A DNA stretch of 64,000 bases from positions 21,286 to 85,285 of the forward strand of contig JASANC010001689.1 of the NCBI GenBank assembly GCA_030248135.1, in the 5' to 3' direction. Position numbers and translations under genes: made by a program. Shown here in pieces: positions 9,168-21,083 of the stretch. Origin of the DNA: Theristus sp. LFF4_11 (Eukaryota > Nematoda > Chromadorea > Monhysterida > Xyalidae). The notes beneath the pieces are model-generated. The model made no database searches. It saw only the letters and a list, made by a program, of their open reading frames with translations, and was not told the DNA's origin. Each line of letters begins with the position of its first letter. Within the stretch, counting starts at the first letter, position 1.

Positions 9168-12100
9168 ATGCCGGGTGGTGTCGTCGACGAGGCGTTCAAA
9201 AACTGCGGCCAAAAAATCGGCATTGAAATCTGGCGCATCAAGGTGAAACGAAACTTGTCGAATTTTATTTTGTTTTACTTTTATTTTATTGAATTTGTAG
9301 TTTACCACTGATTCCCGTTCCAAAAACCCGAAATGTGCCATGCCAACTGAATGGATTTGCCCTCGCATCATACATCAACCACGGCAAAACCTTTTAGTTT
9401 AAAGGCTGAGTCGTTCGGCCGGACAACAATGTCACTCGACCGGACCGGACTGAGTGACGTTTTCATGAATTATCTTTTTGTTTGAATTTGTCAAAGAAAT
9501 TGATTGGCGAAAATTTTGACGACCGCAGTCTTCCAATGACCACCCTTGAACGAACACAACATCACCCTTTTGGGTTGTTTACCGTGTACTTCTTTTTGTT
9601 TTGCAGCAATTTGAAGTGATCCCAGTGCCGCTGGAACAATATGGCTCGTTCTATTCCGGTGACTCTTATATCGTTCTATCGGTTAGGCATTTATTTGTGT
9701 TTTCCATTTTTGCAAGTCGTGAAAGTTAATAGCTTTTTTGGTCAAAGAAAACGGAGACAAACACGATTTTATATGTCAATTCATTGATGACATTCAGAGT
9801 AAAGGCGACCGAAACTGGGACGTTCATTTCTGGCTAGGCAAGGAAACCACGCAGGTTTTTTATTTCTCGTGAAACTTGGCACGAAATATTATCACACCAC
9901 TACAAATAAGATGTAATTTTTCTGTTGTTATTCTGTCAATAAACGCACGAGTTAAAAAAACATAGTTTTTTTGCTCGCCCCATGACTTTTAATTTCATGT
10001 CACTTGTTGGTTGGTTGTGTTGAAGGTTTTTTTTAAATTTTAGTTCAAGTTAACTTTTATGAATTTTAGTTATTAACTCATGTCTGTTCTGGTTCACATG
10101 AGAAACCAGCTTAAGCTGTCTAACACTACTTTGGGTTTTTTCGTTTTTTCCAGACGACAGGCGATGAAACCAGTGGTCGATTTTCGTACAATGTCCATTT
10201 CTGGATTGGCAAACTTACTAGTGCGGTCTGTTGTTTTTGTTTCACCGTTTCTTTTGCGTTTTCATCTACGTTTGCGTTCAGTTGTATCATCGTGAAACTC
10301 AAAAACTACGTTCAACTCACTGATTGGCTGCTTTTGAACTGGGCATGCTGATTAGTTCGACCGTTTCGATGCATCCAATCAGCGTGAATTATTCTGTTTT
10401 TACGATTGTACGAAACGAACTGCACAATTTTAACTGTTCGACTGTAGTAACTGGCTCACAATCAGGTGATTGGCTACCTAACACGGCGCAGCCAACCAGC
10501 GTGCCAAATTTTGAATGAATATTTTTTGATGTAAAAGATGTCAATCCAGCTAAGGAGTTTTCTTCTTTTGTTTTGCTTTGTATGAACTCCCGTTGCAAAA
10601 ACATCTTTGTTTGTTTTGTTTCAATTCAGTTTAGCGCTTGACTGCAGCTTTTTTCTATGCACTCTTGTTTGTGGTAGTGTTGACATCGACCTCACCATCA
10701 TCAGTTTTTTTTTAAATGTCCCAAGCCAAAGTCATCCTGAAGCGGAAATTTAAAATAGAGAAATTGTTCTGGCTTGAACAGAACTCAAATTAAAGGAGTT
10801 TTAGTGAAAACTCTGATGTGACATGACAGGACTATGTTGGGAAAATCTTGAAAATAAATGATTGTTGCGGTATTGGTCTTCCACAATACCTGTGGTTTGT
10901 GTTGACATTTTTACACCTGTTTGCTGTCTACCTGAAGTGTAACAGGATATTATTGAAAAGAAAAAACGCTTTTTCTGGAATGTTTGTTTTCGATTTTTTA
11001 AAGTGAGTTTTGTTCAGTGGTGTACGCACGCGTGACAGAACCGCTTTAGTAAAAACGATAAAAATCAAAAAAACTGTCGTTTCGTAATCGCACCGTGACG
11101 GGGACTGACAAAATCATCACAGTGACAACACGTGCGGACGTATTTTCAATTTCACAGCAGCTTATCATTTGATTGGGTGCATTTTAATCTGCCAACGCAG
11201 ATTGGTTGCTCCAGAATGATGCGGCCAATCAGGGTGCGAGAATGGAATTGCAATGTGACCTCGGCTCGGCTGGCGCGTTTAGTTTCTTTCTCACTCCCTT
11301 TTGCATTATGACACTGAAATTTATGTTGAATAAAACAAATTAATCGAAGAAAAGAAACTGCTTGCAAACGAAACTGAAACAGAAAACAAAAGCAAACTCC
11401 TCGTTTTGAGCGTAGTTTTGTTCGTTTAATTGCAGGATGAAATGGGCACGGCGGCGATCAAAACGATCGAATTGGACGATGGCCTCGGTGGCCTGCCGGT
11501 GCAGTACCGTGAGGTGCATTGCGTCTGTGAACGTTTTTTTATTCGATGGTTTTATTCGAAAAAAAACAAGAAAAAATCGTTTTTTTTTTCAGATGCTTTC
11601 TTTTATTTTTTGTTTGGAATGTTGTTTTGTTTCAGATTGAAAACCACGAATCGCCGTTGTTCCTGTCGTACTTCAAGGATGGCATCCGGTGTGCGCCACT
11701 TCCATTACGTTTTTTTTTCAAGTTTTTATCTATTGAAAATTGTTCACTTGTTGAATTGTTATAAAATTTTGAAATCGAAATCTAGCAGCTGAACAACGGG
11801 AGAAGCCTATCTCTTTTGTAGTTCAGTTCACTCACCTACTATCACGGTTGCAAACCCTCCATCACGGATCAAAAAAAAACACGAAAGTACCAATCTCTGG
11901 TGGTTTGATGTTGGTGGATGGTTGAATGAGCGCTGAGCGTTCCGTGCACCATTGCCCTTGCCATGAAGGGTGGGGTGCGTGGGATTTGCTTTTTTGTTCC
12001 ATAGAATTCGTACCTTTTTACGAGCACAACAGATACCTGAACGGTGGTTTCGAGACGGGCTTCCGCAAGGTCGAGGATCTGGTGCGCGAGCCACGGCTGC

Positions 12101-15100
12101 TCCAGTGCAAGGGCAAACGCAATGTGCGCTGTCATCAGGTTGGCTGTTTGAAACTGTGGTTGTTTTGTTCTCGCACGCCTTACTTGGAGTGCAGCAAGAG
12201 CATTTATTTCGCATCGATTTCGGAAACCAGAAATTAGCAAGCACCGGTGATTCTGAAGGATTCGATCGCTTGCAATCTCGTGGGTGAAAAGCAAACGACA
12301 GCTTTGTGAGCCCCACTCGGCTGTCCTGGGAACCCCATTTTTTGTTTTTTTTGGCAACGGATGGTCCGCATCCGTAGTCAATCCCAACGTTTTTTTTTGT
12401 GCTTTTTATTTTTGTTCAGCCACTCTGCCGTCAAATCCCGACCAGATGAGTTAGTTGGCTTGTAAATGCTAACTGGCTGGATGCCAAGCTACTTGGTGTG
12501 CAGTGTTCCAAATCGTGTAACTTTCTGTTCGTTTTTTTGTGGTCAACTGTGGAATTTTTCTGCGCTTTTACAAAAACAGATTCACATTATTCTGTTTTGT
12601 TCATTCAAATGCCAAGGTTGCACTGTCGCGTGACTCCCTGAACCTGGGGGACGTGTTCATCCTGGATGCGGGCGACTGCATTTACGTGTGGACGCCGCCG
12701 AAAGCCGGCCGCTTGGAGCGAATCAAGGTTGCCATTCAATGTTTTTGGTTATTTGGCTGATTTTGTAGTTGCTGTTCACATTGAAGGTTTTCGGGTAAAG
12801 TTTTTGTCTGAGGACCGCGCACATTCCCTTGCACGTCTCATTTTGCACTCCCCGATGTTACCCACCGCAAGCAAATCAATCAACAAGTATGATGGCTCTG
12901 CATTTCGGCCCGACCAAAATCTGATCCAAAAGAGGGGTCGCCTCCTCAGTGGTGTGCGCCCACAGCAGGCACACCTGTGCGATCTCACACAGCGCGCTTT
13001 GTGAGCTTGCAATGACGTTGGTGCGTTGTTGTGGCTGGTTTCTTTGTCGGTTGTGCAACCTCAAACATTGACGACGCGTTGAGGAAAACGTTCGGTTGAC
13101 AGATGAAGACAAACAGAGCCAGGAAACCCACCAATTTTCAGGGCATTCGCCAGGCGGTCAGCATTCGCGACCAGGAGCGTGCGGGACGCGGCAAAATCAA
13201 GGTGTTAGGTGGGTCAATCCGACTTTCTGTGTTTTCGTGACGTCGTGGTGGGTTTTCATTTTACGAAACAAAAATTTTCACATTTTTTTGTAAAACTTCT
13301 TTTTTCAACTTTTTTTGTTTGTTTTTCTGTCACGATATAATGTTACCCGCTAACGTTTCCGACCGTGACTGGGACTCGAAAGAGGCGTTTTGGCAGCATT
13401 TCGGCGGCTTCGGCCCGATCAAATCGGCAGAGGAGGGCGGTGTGGACGAGGGTCATTGGGACCGCAAGAAGCACGGCATCCAGTTGTGGAAGTGCGTTTT
13501 GTTTGTGTGTTTTTTTAGCAAATATGATGGATCCGTCTGGTGTGCAACGTCGTTTTGATTGTTTTGACGTTACAAAACCGTTGCAAAACCTCAAACAGCG
13601 AACTATTCGGTTTTGCGAATTTGTTGCAATATGTGCTGCGACCGGTCGATGAGAAGGAATATAACGAAAAAGCTGTTTGAAATGCGTTTACACGGCACCA
13701 ACACAGCATAGATCTGCTTGTTTTTTCTGTGTTTCTGTCGGCACAGCTGTCCGTAAAAACAAATTTTGCCGCTTTTTTCAGAATTTCTGACGCGTCTGGC
13801 AAGCTTGAGATTACGAGCGTTGCGTATGGCGATTTGAGCTTGGACCTGCTTGATAGCAATGTGAGGTTGCTTGATTCTTGCATTTCACCGACCTTTGTTT
13901 TGACGTTTCATCAGCGTTTCGATTCAGAACTCCGCTTATTTTTTCGTTCTTTTAGGTGCAACTTTGTCTGAGTTTTGTTTAAAACCCCAATTTTTGTCTG
14001 ATTACCTTATTTTTGCTCAAATTGTTTGGCTCACACACAATTACTTTTTTTGTCAGGATGCGTTTATTCTGGACCCGGGTACCGGTGCGAATTTGTTCGT
14101 TTGGATCGGCAAGAACTGCACCATGGATGAACGCAAGAAAGCGATGGTCTATGCTAATGTTGGTTCAAATGACAAATGTTTTTTTGCGGCGACTGAAGTT
14201 TTTGAGTTTAGTAGCCCATGCGACAATTTCATTTCAGTTTCCTAAAATAACGAAGAGCAGACATTGGTGAATCAGTTCACGGGAAAGAACCGGAACTGTG
14301 GTGTTTCGGGACTTCATTCAGAAGCTCAGCGGTGTAGTAGCACTACTGGACTACTAAGCTTTGTTGCACACTCAAGTGTGAACTCGCACACAAGGCATGT
14401 ACAAAATGTGCCAGTGTGTTTGTTGGTATTGTGCGACCGCATTGAACGCGGGTGTAAAAGAAAAAGGGCTGGTTTTCTTATGGTTACACTAATGCGCAAC
14501 CAACCAGTGTGTTTTTCTGGCGTTTTGCACTTTTTGGATGACAATTTTGCAAACCACGAGCGTTATCGAAACCAACAGCGACTGAAACTCTTGAAACTAC
14601 ACGAAACGAAATGAACGGGTCAAGCAAAATTATGCACGATTCTCAGGATTACATCAAGGACAAGAACCTGCCACCGTGGACGCAGGCGATTCGCGTGCTC
14701 GAAACGGCCGAGCCGGACATTTTCGTTCAGTGGTTCGCCGCAAAACCGCAGAAATCCGCCATCAAGGTTGTTCAGGGGTTTTGTGCGGTTCGAAATTTAT
14801 ACGTTTTTCCAAAAAAAGTAAAACATAGTTTTTTTTCAAATTTCACAGGTGCAAAAAGTGCCGCCGCATCTGTTCCAGTTGTCGGACGAGTCTGGCGAGC
14901 TGGTCATTGAAGAAATCGTCAACTTTTCGCAAGCGGTAAAACTCCTGGTTTGAAGACGGTGCTCTCTGTTATCAACACAGTAATGTCACACGGTCACAAA
15001 GAAACACTGTACAGTGTACAATATTTCAGTCCCTCAGCATAACATTTGATTCAACCTTTCCCCACATGACTTTCAACGCCATAATCCCATTCATGCACTA

Positions 15101-17746
15101 GCGCGGACGCTTGTAAGGTTATGCGGCATTCATGAAGCAGTATTTAGTGACGCGTAGCTGTGCTAAAACATACATAGCTACGTGTTCACTAAATACTGCT
15201 TTGTGAATGCTCCATTAGCGTGTGAAACTGTGCCGTTTTCGCTTCATGAATGTGTAGCGAAGTGACGCCGCGTCAAGTGACGTTAGCGCGTCATGCTATG
15301 AATGGCGTTCATTCATTCATAACGAAGTAACATTTCACAAAGCAGTTACTGGTGACCACGTAGCTGCGTTAAAAAAAACATGGCTACGCAGTCACAGAAT
15401 CTTCATGAATGCCATAGATTATGAGTAAGTACTGATATTGCATTGCATTGCATTTTCTTGTCAGGATCTTGACGGCGACGACGTGATGATCCTGGACACG
15501 AATTCCATCGTTTATGTTTGGGTCGGCGCAGAGGCGAGTGAGCACGAAAAAGCGGTCTCGAAAACGATTGCAAAGGTTCGCATCTGATCTTTGTCAGCAA
15601 ACATCAGATCTTTGGTTGACTTTATTTCGGAGATGTGCGATGGAGATCGTTCAACTTTCAATTTCAATTGTGATTTGTGACACTGTCTGTATCGGGTACC
15701 CCTCTTTTCCAAAACCCCCATTTCAACTGAAACCATATGGAGCGATCCAAAGTCCCAAAACCCACCGAATTTTGTATATCTGCAGCAAGTTTCTGGGACA
15801 AACAACAAAGAATATCGAGTGAAGTATTAGCCCCACGCAGTGCGCGAGATTTGTGTACGTGTGAAATTGTCAGTTGTTGGACCAGCTTCATCGACGGAAA
15901 GGAAAAAGGAGGAAAGAAGACCAGCTTCGTCGTCTCCGAAACAAGTTCAAAAGATTGGTCGTGTTGTTGACTGTTGCATATTACCGGATAGAAATGTCGG
16001 AAACGCACGTGTTGATTGGACCGTTTTTTCGTCCAGCTGACTTTTTTGCGCAAGTGCAAGTGTTCAACGTTGCACGACAATGCTGCCAGACACGGAACGC
16101 TTTTTCGTTCACAAACTCGCTCTCAGTCTCGATATCTGTCTGTGTCAGTCTACTGGTGTGTGTGTGTTCAAAGTTATTACTGCAAATAAGCTGTAAACTG
16201 TGTCACCGAATTTGTTGCAACCTGCTAAATCCTTCAAAAATCCGCTGGTAGATTTGTTTTTTTGTTGGTTGTGGTTGGTGTTTTGAAATCGGTCCAGTTT
16301 GGGATGAGAAGGGTTGAACTTTCATTTCGTCTCCGAATATCCGAATGATTTTCTAGAAAGAAACAGTTTTTTTAGAGAAACTGTGATGCAAAAAAGTCAC
16401 AATAAATCGAAGATGAACTAGCACTAGTCAACCAAACAGCACATTTTTGTTATGCAATGCTCAATAATGTGGCAGTATTTCACTTTTTTCTCCGGTTTTT
16501 TTATTTTGGTCTTGGGTGCACTTTTTCAATCGCTCATTTTCTGTTAGCAAGCAGAGGGATTTGCAGATTTGTGGGCTGTTTTTTACCACCTTGGAGTTTT
16601 CCCTGCTAGTCACAGAAATTTACTTTACCGATGGTGGTCGGTTTATTACGTTCACATGTGTTGAGGGAAATACTGAACTGAAAAACTGCAACTGCCTTGT
16701 TAGACTTGTTGTGGTTGGTAGAATACTGCCTTGTTAAAAAACGGGGGCTAAGTTTTGGTGGTGTTCACTTTGACCCATCCCACAACGATGCTGGAAAAGT
16801 CTTACCCAATTTATCTCTGGGGTCTGGACATTTGTTGTTGCTAGAAAATTTACCTTGGTCCTGGACACGAGCAATCGTTCAAAAGCTACAGCAAGCCTGA
16901 CTGGTTCAAAGCGGGGTTGAAATAAAATTCGACACAATGTATTTATTTGTACTTTTTTCAAAAGGATTATTCGAATTTTCTTCTGTCACTATTTTCAGCG
17001 ATACCTGGCCATCGATACACTGCCACGTCCGACAGACGCCAAGGTTGAGGTGATCGATCAGCACTCGGAGCCGGACCACTTCAAGAGTTTCTTCAAAAAC
17101 TGGAGCGAGGACGTGTTTGCGGTAAGAAGCACTGTTGTATGGAATGAACCCACATGTGATGACGTTATAGAAGACAGAAGCAGTGCGTGTCTATACTCTG
17201 TGGAATATAAAGTATCGTTGTTTAAACCTATCACTTTCGTAAAATACGATCATGCGAAACTTTGAATCACAATAAGAAGAAAACGGATGTATCGGGATTC
17301 CTTGATTTCAAACACCCCATTTGTGGCTGAATATGTTCTTTTGCAACTCCGGTCCCGTTCTTTCTTCTGTCTTGAGCTGTGTTCTGCGAAAAAAAGTGAC
17401 AGGTTTAAACAAATATACTCCAGGTTGAGAGTCTCCAGCCTTTATTTTTTTCGTTTCCAGTGTTTTCCAGTGTTATACTGTCACAAACAGGCAAACAGAC
17501 ACAAACACACACACAAGTTCACCCACGCTGCTTCGTATACAAACATGAGTAGTGCCTGTGTGTTTGTTTGTGGCTGTGCAATATTATATTCAAACCATAT
17601 GTGAAACGAAAGTGCACAGTGTTTTTAAACTGGTAGACACTTCAATGGCAGGGTGAACGATAAAAACGCGCATTGCAATTTTTTGGTAATTTCAGGCCAA
17701 CACGGTGGAAAGTGTCAAAAATCGTTTGGTGGTTGTCAAGGGATGA
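9168..17746 (+). CDS. Gelsolin-like actin-severing protein, four gelsolin repeats, with alternative exon pair
   Basis: Predicted calcium-regulated actin severing/capping protein. Exons: 9168-9242, 9607-9681, then 9798-9854 or 10154-10225, 11436-11513, 11636-11688, 12033-12138, 12617-12727, 13142-13208, 13383-13491, 13782-13860, 14057-14158, 14647-14766, 14849-14935, 15465-15575, 16999-17121, 17696-17746. All phases agree, giving 467 or 472 residues. The start [10 protein letters not shown] matches family N-termini ([17 protein letters not shown]). Repeat 1 carries GDSYIVL and [12 protein letters not shown]; repeat 2 [18 protein letters not shown]; repeat 3 [19 protein letters not shown]; the last, [21 protein letters not shown], resembles the sixth repeat of six-repeat proteins. 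There is no villin headpiece. Length and repeat number match C. elegans GSNL-1 better than gelsolin or villin. The junction 13208/13383 is least sure: the intron has no AG other than CGAAAG. Confidence 0.92.
9798..9854 (+). other. Alternative exon A of gelsolin repeat 1
   Basis: A 57-bp exon in phase 0 at both ends, encoding 19 residues with [13 protein letters not shown], the canonical family sequence before [10 protein letters not shown]. It is bounded by ATTCAG and GTTTTT. The Glu after WLGK corresponds to the calcium ligand of gelsolin repeat 1 (Glu97 in human numbering, from family knowledge). Confidence 0.8.
10154..10225 (+). other. Alternative exon B of gelsolin repeat 1
   Basis: A 72-bp exon in phase 0 at both ends, bounded by TTCCAG and GTCTGT. 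It encodes 24 residues ending [13 protein letters not shown]. It repeats the same beta-strand and loop as exon A, but replaces the conserved Glu by Leu and ETTQ by LTSA. Using both exons would keep the frame but duplicate a core strand, so mutually exclusive use is inferred. Confidence 0.75.
15090..15412. repeat. Palindromic repeat cluster (GCAGTATTTAGTGAC family)
   Basis: Lies in a gelsolin intron. The segment 15125-15210 is a hairpin: GAAGCAGTATTTAGTGACGC pairs with its near-complement about 60 bp on. A weaker copy covers 15325-15412 (AAGCAGTTACTGGTGACCACGTAGCTGCG). The same hairpin occurs at 63072-63160. The presumed family is a foldback MITE; no target duplication was settled. Confidence 0.6.
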
Positions 17747-18688
17747 TTCACTTGGATGATTTTGTTTTTATGTTTGATTCACTTTGTGTTAGCATGGCGT
17801 TGTGTGATCAAATTTGTGGCTTGATAGGAAATGTTTTGCTCGACGTTTTTTGATTTCAAAGAGTTTCTCGCTGATTGCTAACGTTCTCCGGCATGCGTGA
17901 TGGTATTAATAGATATTTCGTTTACTTCTGTAATTGCTTAGAAAACAATGAGAGCTTTATTTTTGTTCATTTTTTTGTTACTTGCGTTTCTTGTTTCATT
18001 TCGTTTATACTGTCTGAGAATATCATAATACTGACTTTGTTTCGCCAAATTTTCTGCCGAAACTCGAAATTCCAAACTGAAACAGTCTAAAACACCAGGT
18101 GAAAAACCGTTTGTTTGCGCATCGTCATTACTCTGTGAACTTGTTCACTCAAATGTAACATTAACATTTTTGAAAAAGTCACGCAAATAATAAAGTTGTG
18201 AAATGCTTGTGACAAACAAGAAGCGTCAACATTGAGAAAGTACTGAATGTGCAACACAAAAACGACCGTAAAACGCAGTTGCCATGTAGAAGGTTGAAGG
18301 TTGCAGAAAACAAAAACAGCTTGCCAAAAAAACTGAAATTTTAAATTTACCCGCATGTTTTTCATGTTCGATAAAAGTTCGTGCAATCAAGTCAACTGCG
18401 ACTACTGCAATTTTTTATTTCTTCATTACGCATAGAAAAAAACTCGATCAATGCTAATTGATTGCATTTCCACTAGGTACAAGGAACCACTGCGACTACA
18501 CAAGGTTCAAAGAAAAGCTTACAGCCAAGTTGCGCAAGTTTCTTTGCAAGAAAAATCTCGCAGAAAAACCAAACCGTTGACTGTTTTTTTTTCTTGGCAC
18601 TGGAACCGATCTTCAGCAGAAAGAAACAGCCGAATAGCACAACTTCGGGTCACCAAACCAACAAAAAAAGCACATTTTTTCCAAGAAA
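17747..18688. other. Intergenic, gelsolin to Cys-rich gene
   Basis: The stretch is AT-rich with no coding exon recognised. An AATAAA at 18190-18195 could end the gelsolin transcript, although it lies 440 bp past the stop. The upstream flank of the next gene shows no clear TATA box. Confidence 0.4.
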
Positions 18689-20147
18689 ATGAACAAATCA
18701 CGAACGACTGGCGCAAGCAGCGTGATCGCAGCAGGCCTACTGTCGATCACGGTCGTGTTTTCTCTGATCGAAACCACCAGTGCGGCCAGCTTGCGAAACG
18801 GTCACGACCCGGATGACGAGGGCTGCCACGGCGAGGAATTCAAAACGGTCATCTTTGAGACCGCGCATATGAGTGAGTCGTTTTTTCGTTTTGGAACAGA
18901 AAATCGATTTCGGTCATTTGCTTTTCTTGATTATGTTGGCGTTCATTACAAGAATCACCAGAGAATGATACTGCTCGTCCACTTGCTTGTTTTTTGTCGG
19001 TGTTGAAACGGGGCCTTTGACAGTCAGAAAAACGTGAAAAGACATTCGACAATTTATGGGCATGGCACGCTGGTAGTCTGTGGTGACGGTTATCACCAAG
19101 AAAGGGCAGGTTCAGGTTGCCAATAAAAATAACCCTGGTTGGTTGGCTAATGTCGTCGTAACACAAGCCATTCATTTGCAAACACAAACAAGCAATTCAA
19201 ATATTCAATTCACGGTTCGACTTTCTCGCAGGCCCGCAGCACCGCTGCCAGCAAGTGAACCGAAACGAGTGCATCTTCCACGAGGAAGTCTCTCGGAAGT
19301 GCCCGTGCGTCTGCAGACGTCGCAAGCATTTTTACAAGCCGAACGGAGCACGCCGGGACGCCGGATCGCTCGGCGATCCCGACTTGACGACGGTCGGTGT
19401 TGGTTGTTTCTTCGGTTGCATGTGGTGGAATGAGCTCCATAAAACGGCAACACAAAAAAAGCTTGAAGATTTTGTTTGTTTATCGGAGTCTTACGTCGAC
19501 CACGTCTTAACGGTACGGGTACAGGTTGGCCCTTCCAACAACCGATCCAGAAACCAGAAGAAAAGGAACCCGAACTCGGAACTTGGTGTTAAACAATTTG
19601 GTTGTCAAACAAAAAGCCGAAGGTAAAGAATCCAAAACCCGTAACGAAAATACCCATGATGGTCGGGGTATGAATGAACGCTGACGGTACCGTCCACCAA
19701 GGGCGATTTGTATACATTCTTAAAAGTGATTTTTTGATTTTTGATCTAAGTTTGCTTGTTATGAGTCGTTGTAGGTTCCTAATCCTAAACCTAATCCTAA
19801 GCCAAGCCTTTTTGATAAGGTGAAAATGATCAATTTAGTTTTTGCATTTTTTTTCTTTCCTGTGTTATGGAGGAGGAGCACCGGAACTGCAGATGCAGCT
19901 GTTTTAATAATGATGCATTACGCCCTTGCCGACGCCTCCAGTCCAAGCCCCGCCCACTCCCGGTGGCACCTGCAAACCTAACGGCAATCAATTGATTTTC
20001 CAGCGTGCACCGTTTGACTTCTTCGACAACAAATATCTGAATTTGATGACATCGGCCGAGGCAGCCGAACTTGCAGCCGGCTTGGCGTCGATTCAAGGTC
20101 ACGTGCAGAGCGCAATGGGCGGCGGCGGACTGCCGGGATTTGGATAA
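18689..20147 (+). CDS. Small secreted Cys-rich protein, unknown function
   Basis: Not recognised. Exon 1 (18689-18872) gives a signal peptide with hydrophobic SSVIAAGLLSITVVFSLI. Exon 2 (19232-19392 or -19396) encodes a basic Cys-rich stretch CQQVNRNECIFHEEVSRKC followed by PCVCRRRKHFY. Exon 3 has two frame-compatible acceptors: 20004 (after GATTTTCCAG) with donor 19392 gives 162 residues, and 19942 (after CCTCCAG) with donor 19396 gives 184 residues and adds a Pro-rich link. Either way the end is RAPFDFFDNKYLNLMTSAEAA then a Gly-rich GGGGLPGFG tail before TAA. The four- to six-Cys arrangement suggests disulfides in an extracellular peptide. No known domain was matched. AATAAA at 20328 follows. 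Confidence 0.65.
19776..19803 (+). repeat. Short telomere-like run (CCTAAN)n
   Basis: CCTAATCCTAAACCTAATCC and then CTAAGCC form about four degenerate six-base units inside an intron of the Cys-rich gene. It may be an interstitial telomere trace or chance. Confidence 0.4.
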
Positions 20148-20327
20148 TGCGAAAAGAGCAAATCTAAATTTCGCGCTTGCTCATCACAGTATCCATATTG
20201 GGTCTCGATGCGATCTTACTTTACTGTAGTTTTTTACTGGTTACAAACTTTCTAAAATATTTAGATATTCAAGTTGGTTGAACTTGACTGGTTTTGGTTC
20301 TTGATGGCTTGTTTGAAGAAGGCGTAG

Positions 20328-20333
20328 AATAAA
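20328..20333 (+). terminator. Polyadenylation signal AATAAA
   Basis: A canonical hexamer 180 bp after the stop of the Cys-rich secreted protein gene. Confidence 0.5.
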
Positions 20334-21083
20334 AGCCTATTTATCTGTAATTTCTTCAACTTTTTTCGAAATTTTGCACGCAAATTTCTTGGTGTACGGC
20401 TTTGCAAGTTTACGTCTGCATTTCGATCGTGCTGAATCCGAACGCAACAGAAACTGCGTGCCGTGTGCTCTCCTCTCCATGTGCTAAAGGTTCGGTTTCA
20501 TGGACAATTGTTTCTCATGGACAAGTGATCCGAGTCCCCTTGATAGGGCCGAGTCACTTAGGCGACTTTGTAATTGCCACATAAAGATTGAAACTAGTTT
20601 TCTTTCCACGTCTGCACACGCATTCAGTCGCAGAAAAAAAAAATGATATTACATCACGATCGTTTTGCGGCAAATTTTTTTGTTTGAAGAAAATGCACAA
20701 TGCTTTTCCACTTATTCGTGCAAAACCCCAAAATTCAACAAAAAACGTTCAAAATTGAGCTTTATCAATTACCACATGGCATCTTGATGTAATCTAGGCG
20801 ACGTTTTTATGTCTGGAAAACAACATTTTTGTGATAAGCCGTGAAAATAATCAAATATTGCACACGATCCGGCGATAAAACACGTGTTTGTAACAAACAA
20901 GCTTTTTGTGTGCTCGGTTTTACGTGAGAAAACGGCAGTTTTTATTTGTTCAAGCCACTTAATTAAGTGTTTTCAGAGGAAAAATTTTAAAATCCAGTTA
21001 TGCAGAAAGAAACTATTTGACAGTTTTACTCACTGAAACTGAGTTTTACACTTGGCGTATTTGGATTTTTTAAGCTTCGAGAA
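20334..21083. other. Intergenic, upstream of acid sphingomyelinase
   Basis: AT-rich sequence with no gene-like frame. It presumably contains the promoter of the downstream gene. I see no confident core promoter element. Confidence 0.4.
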
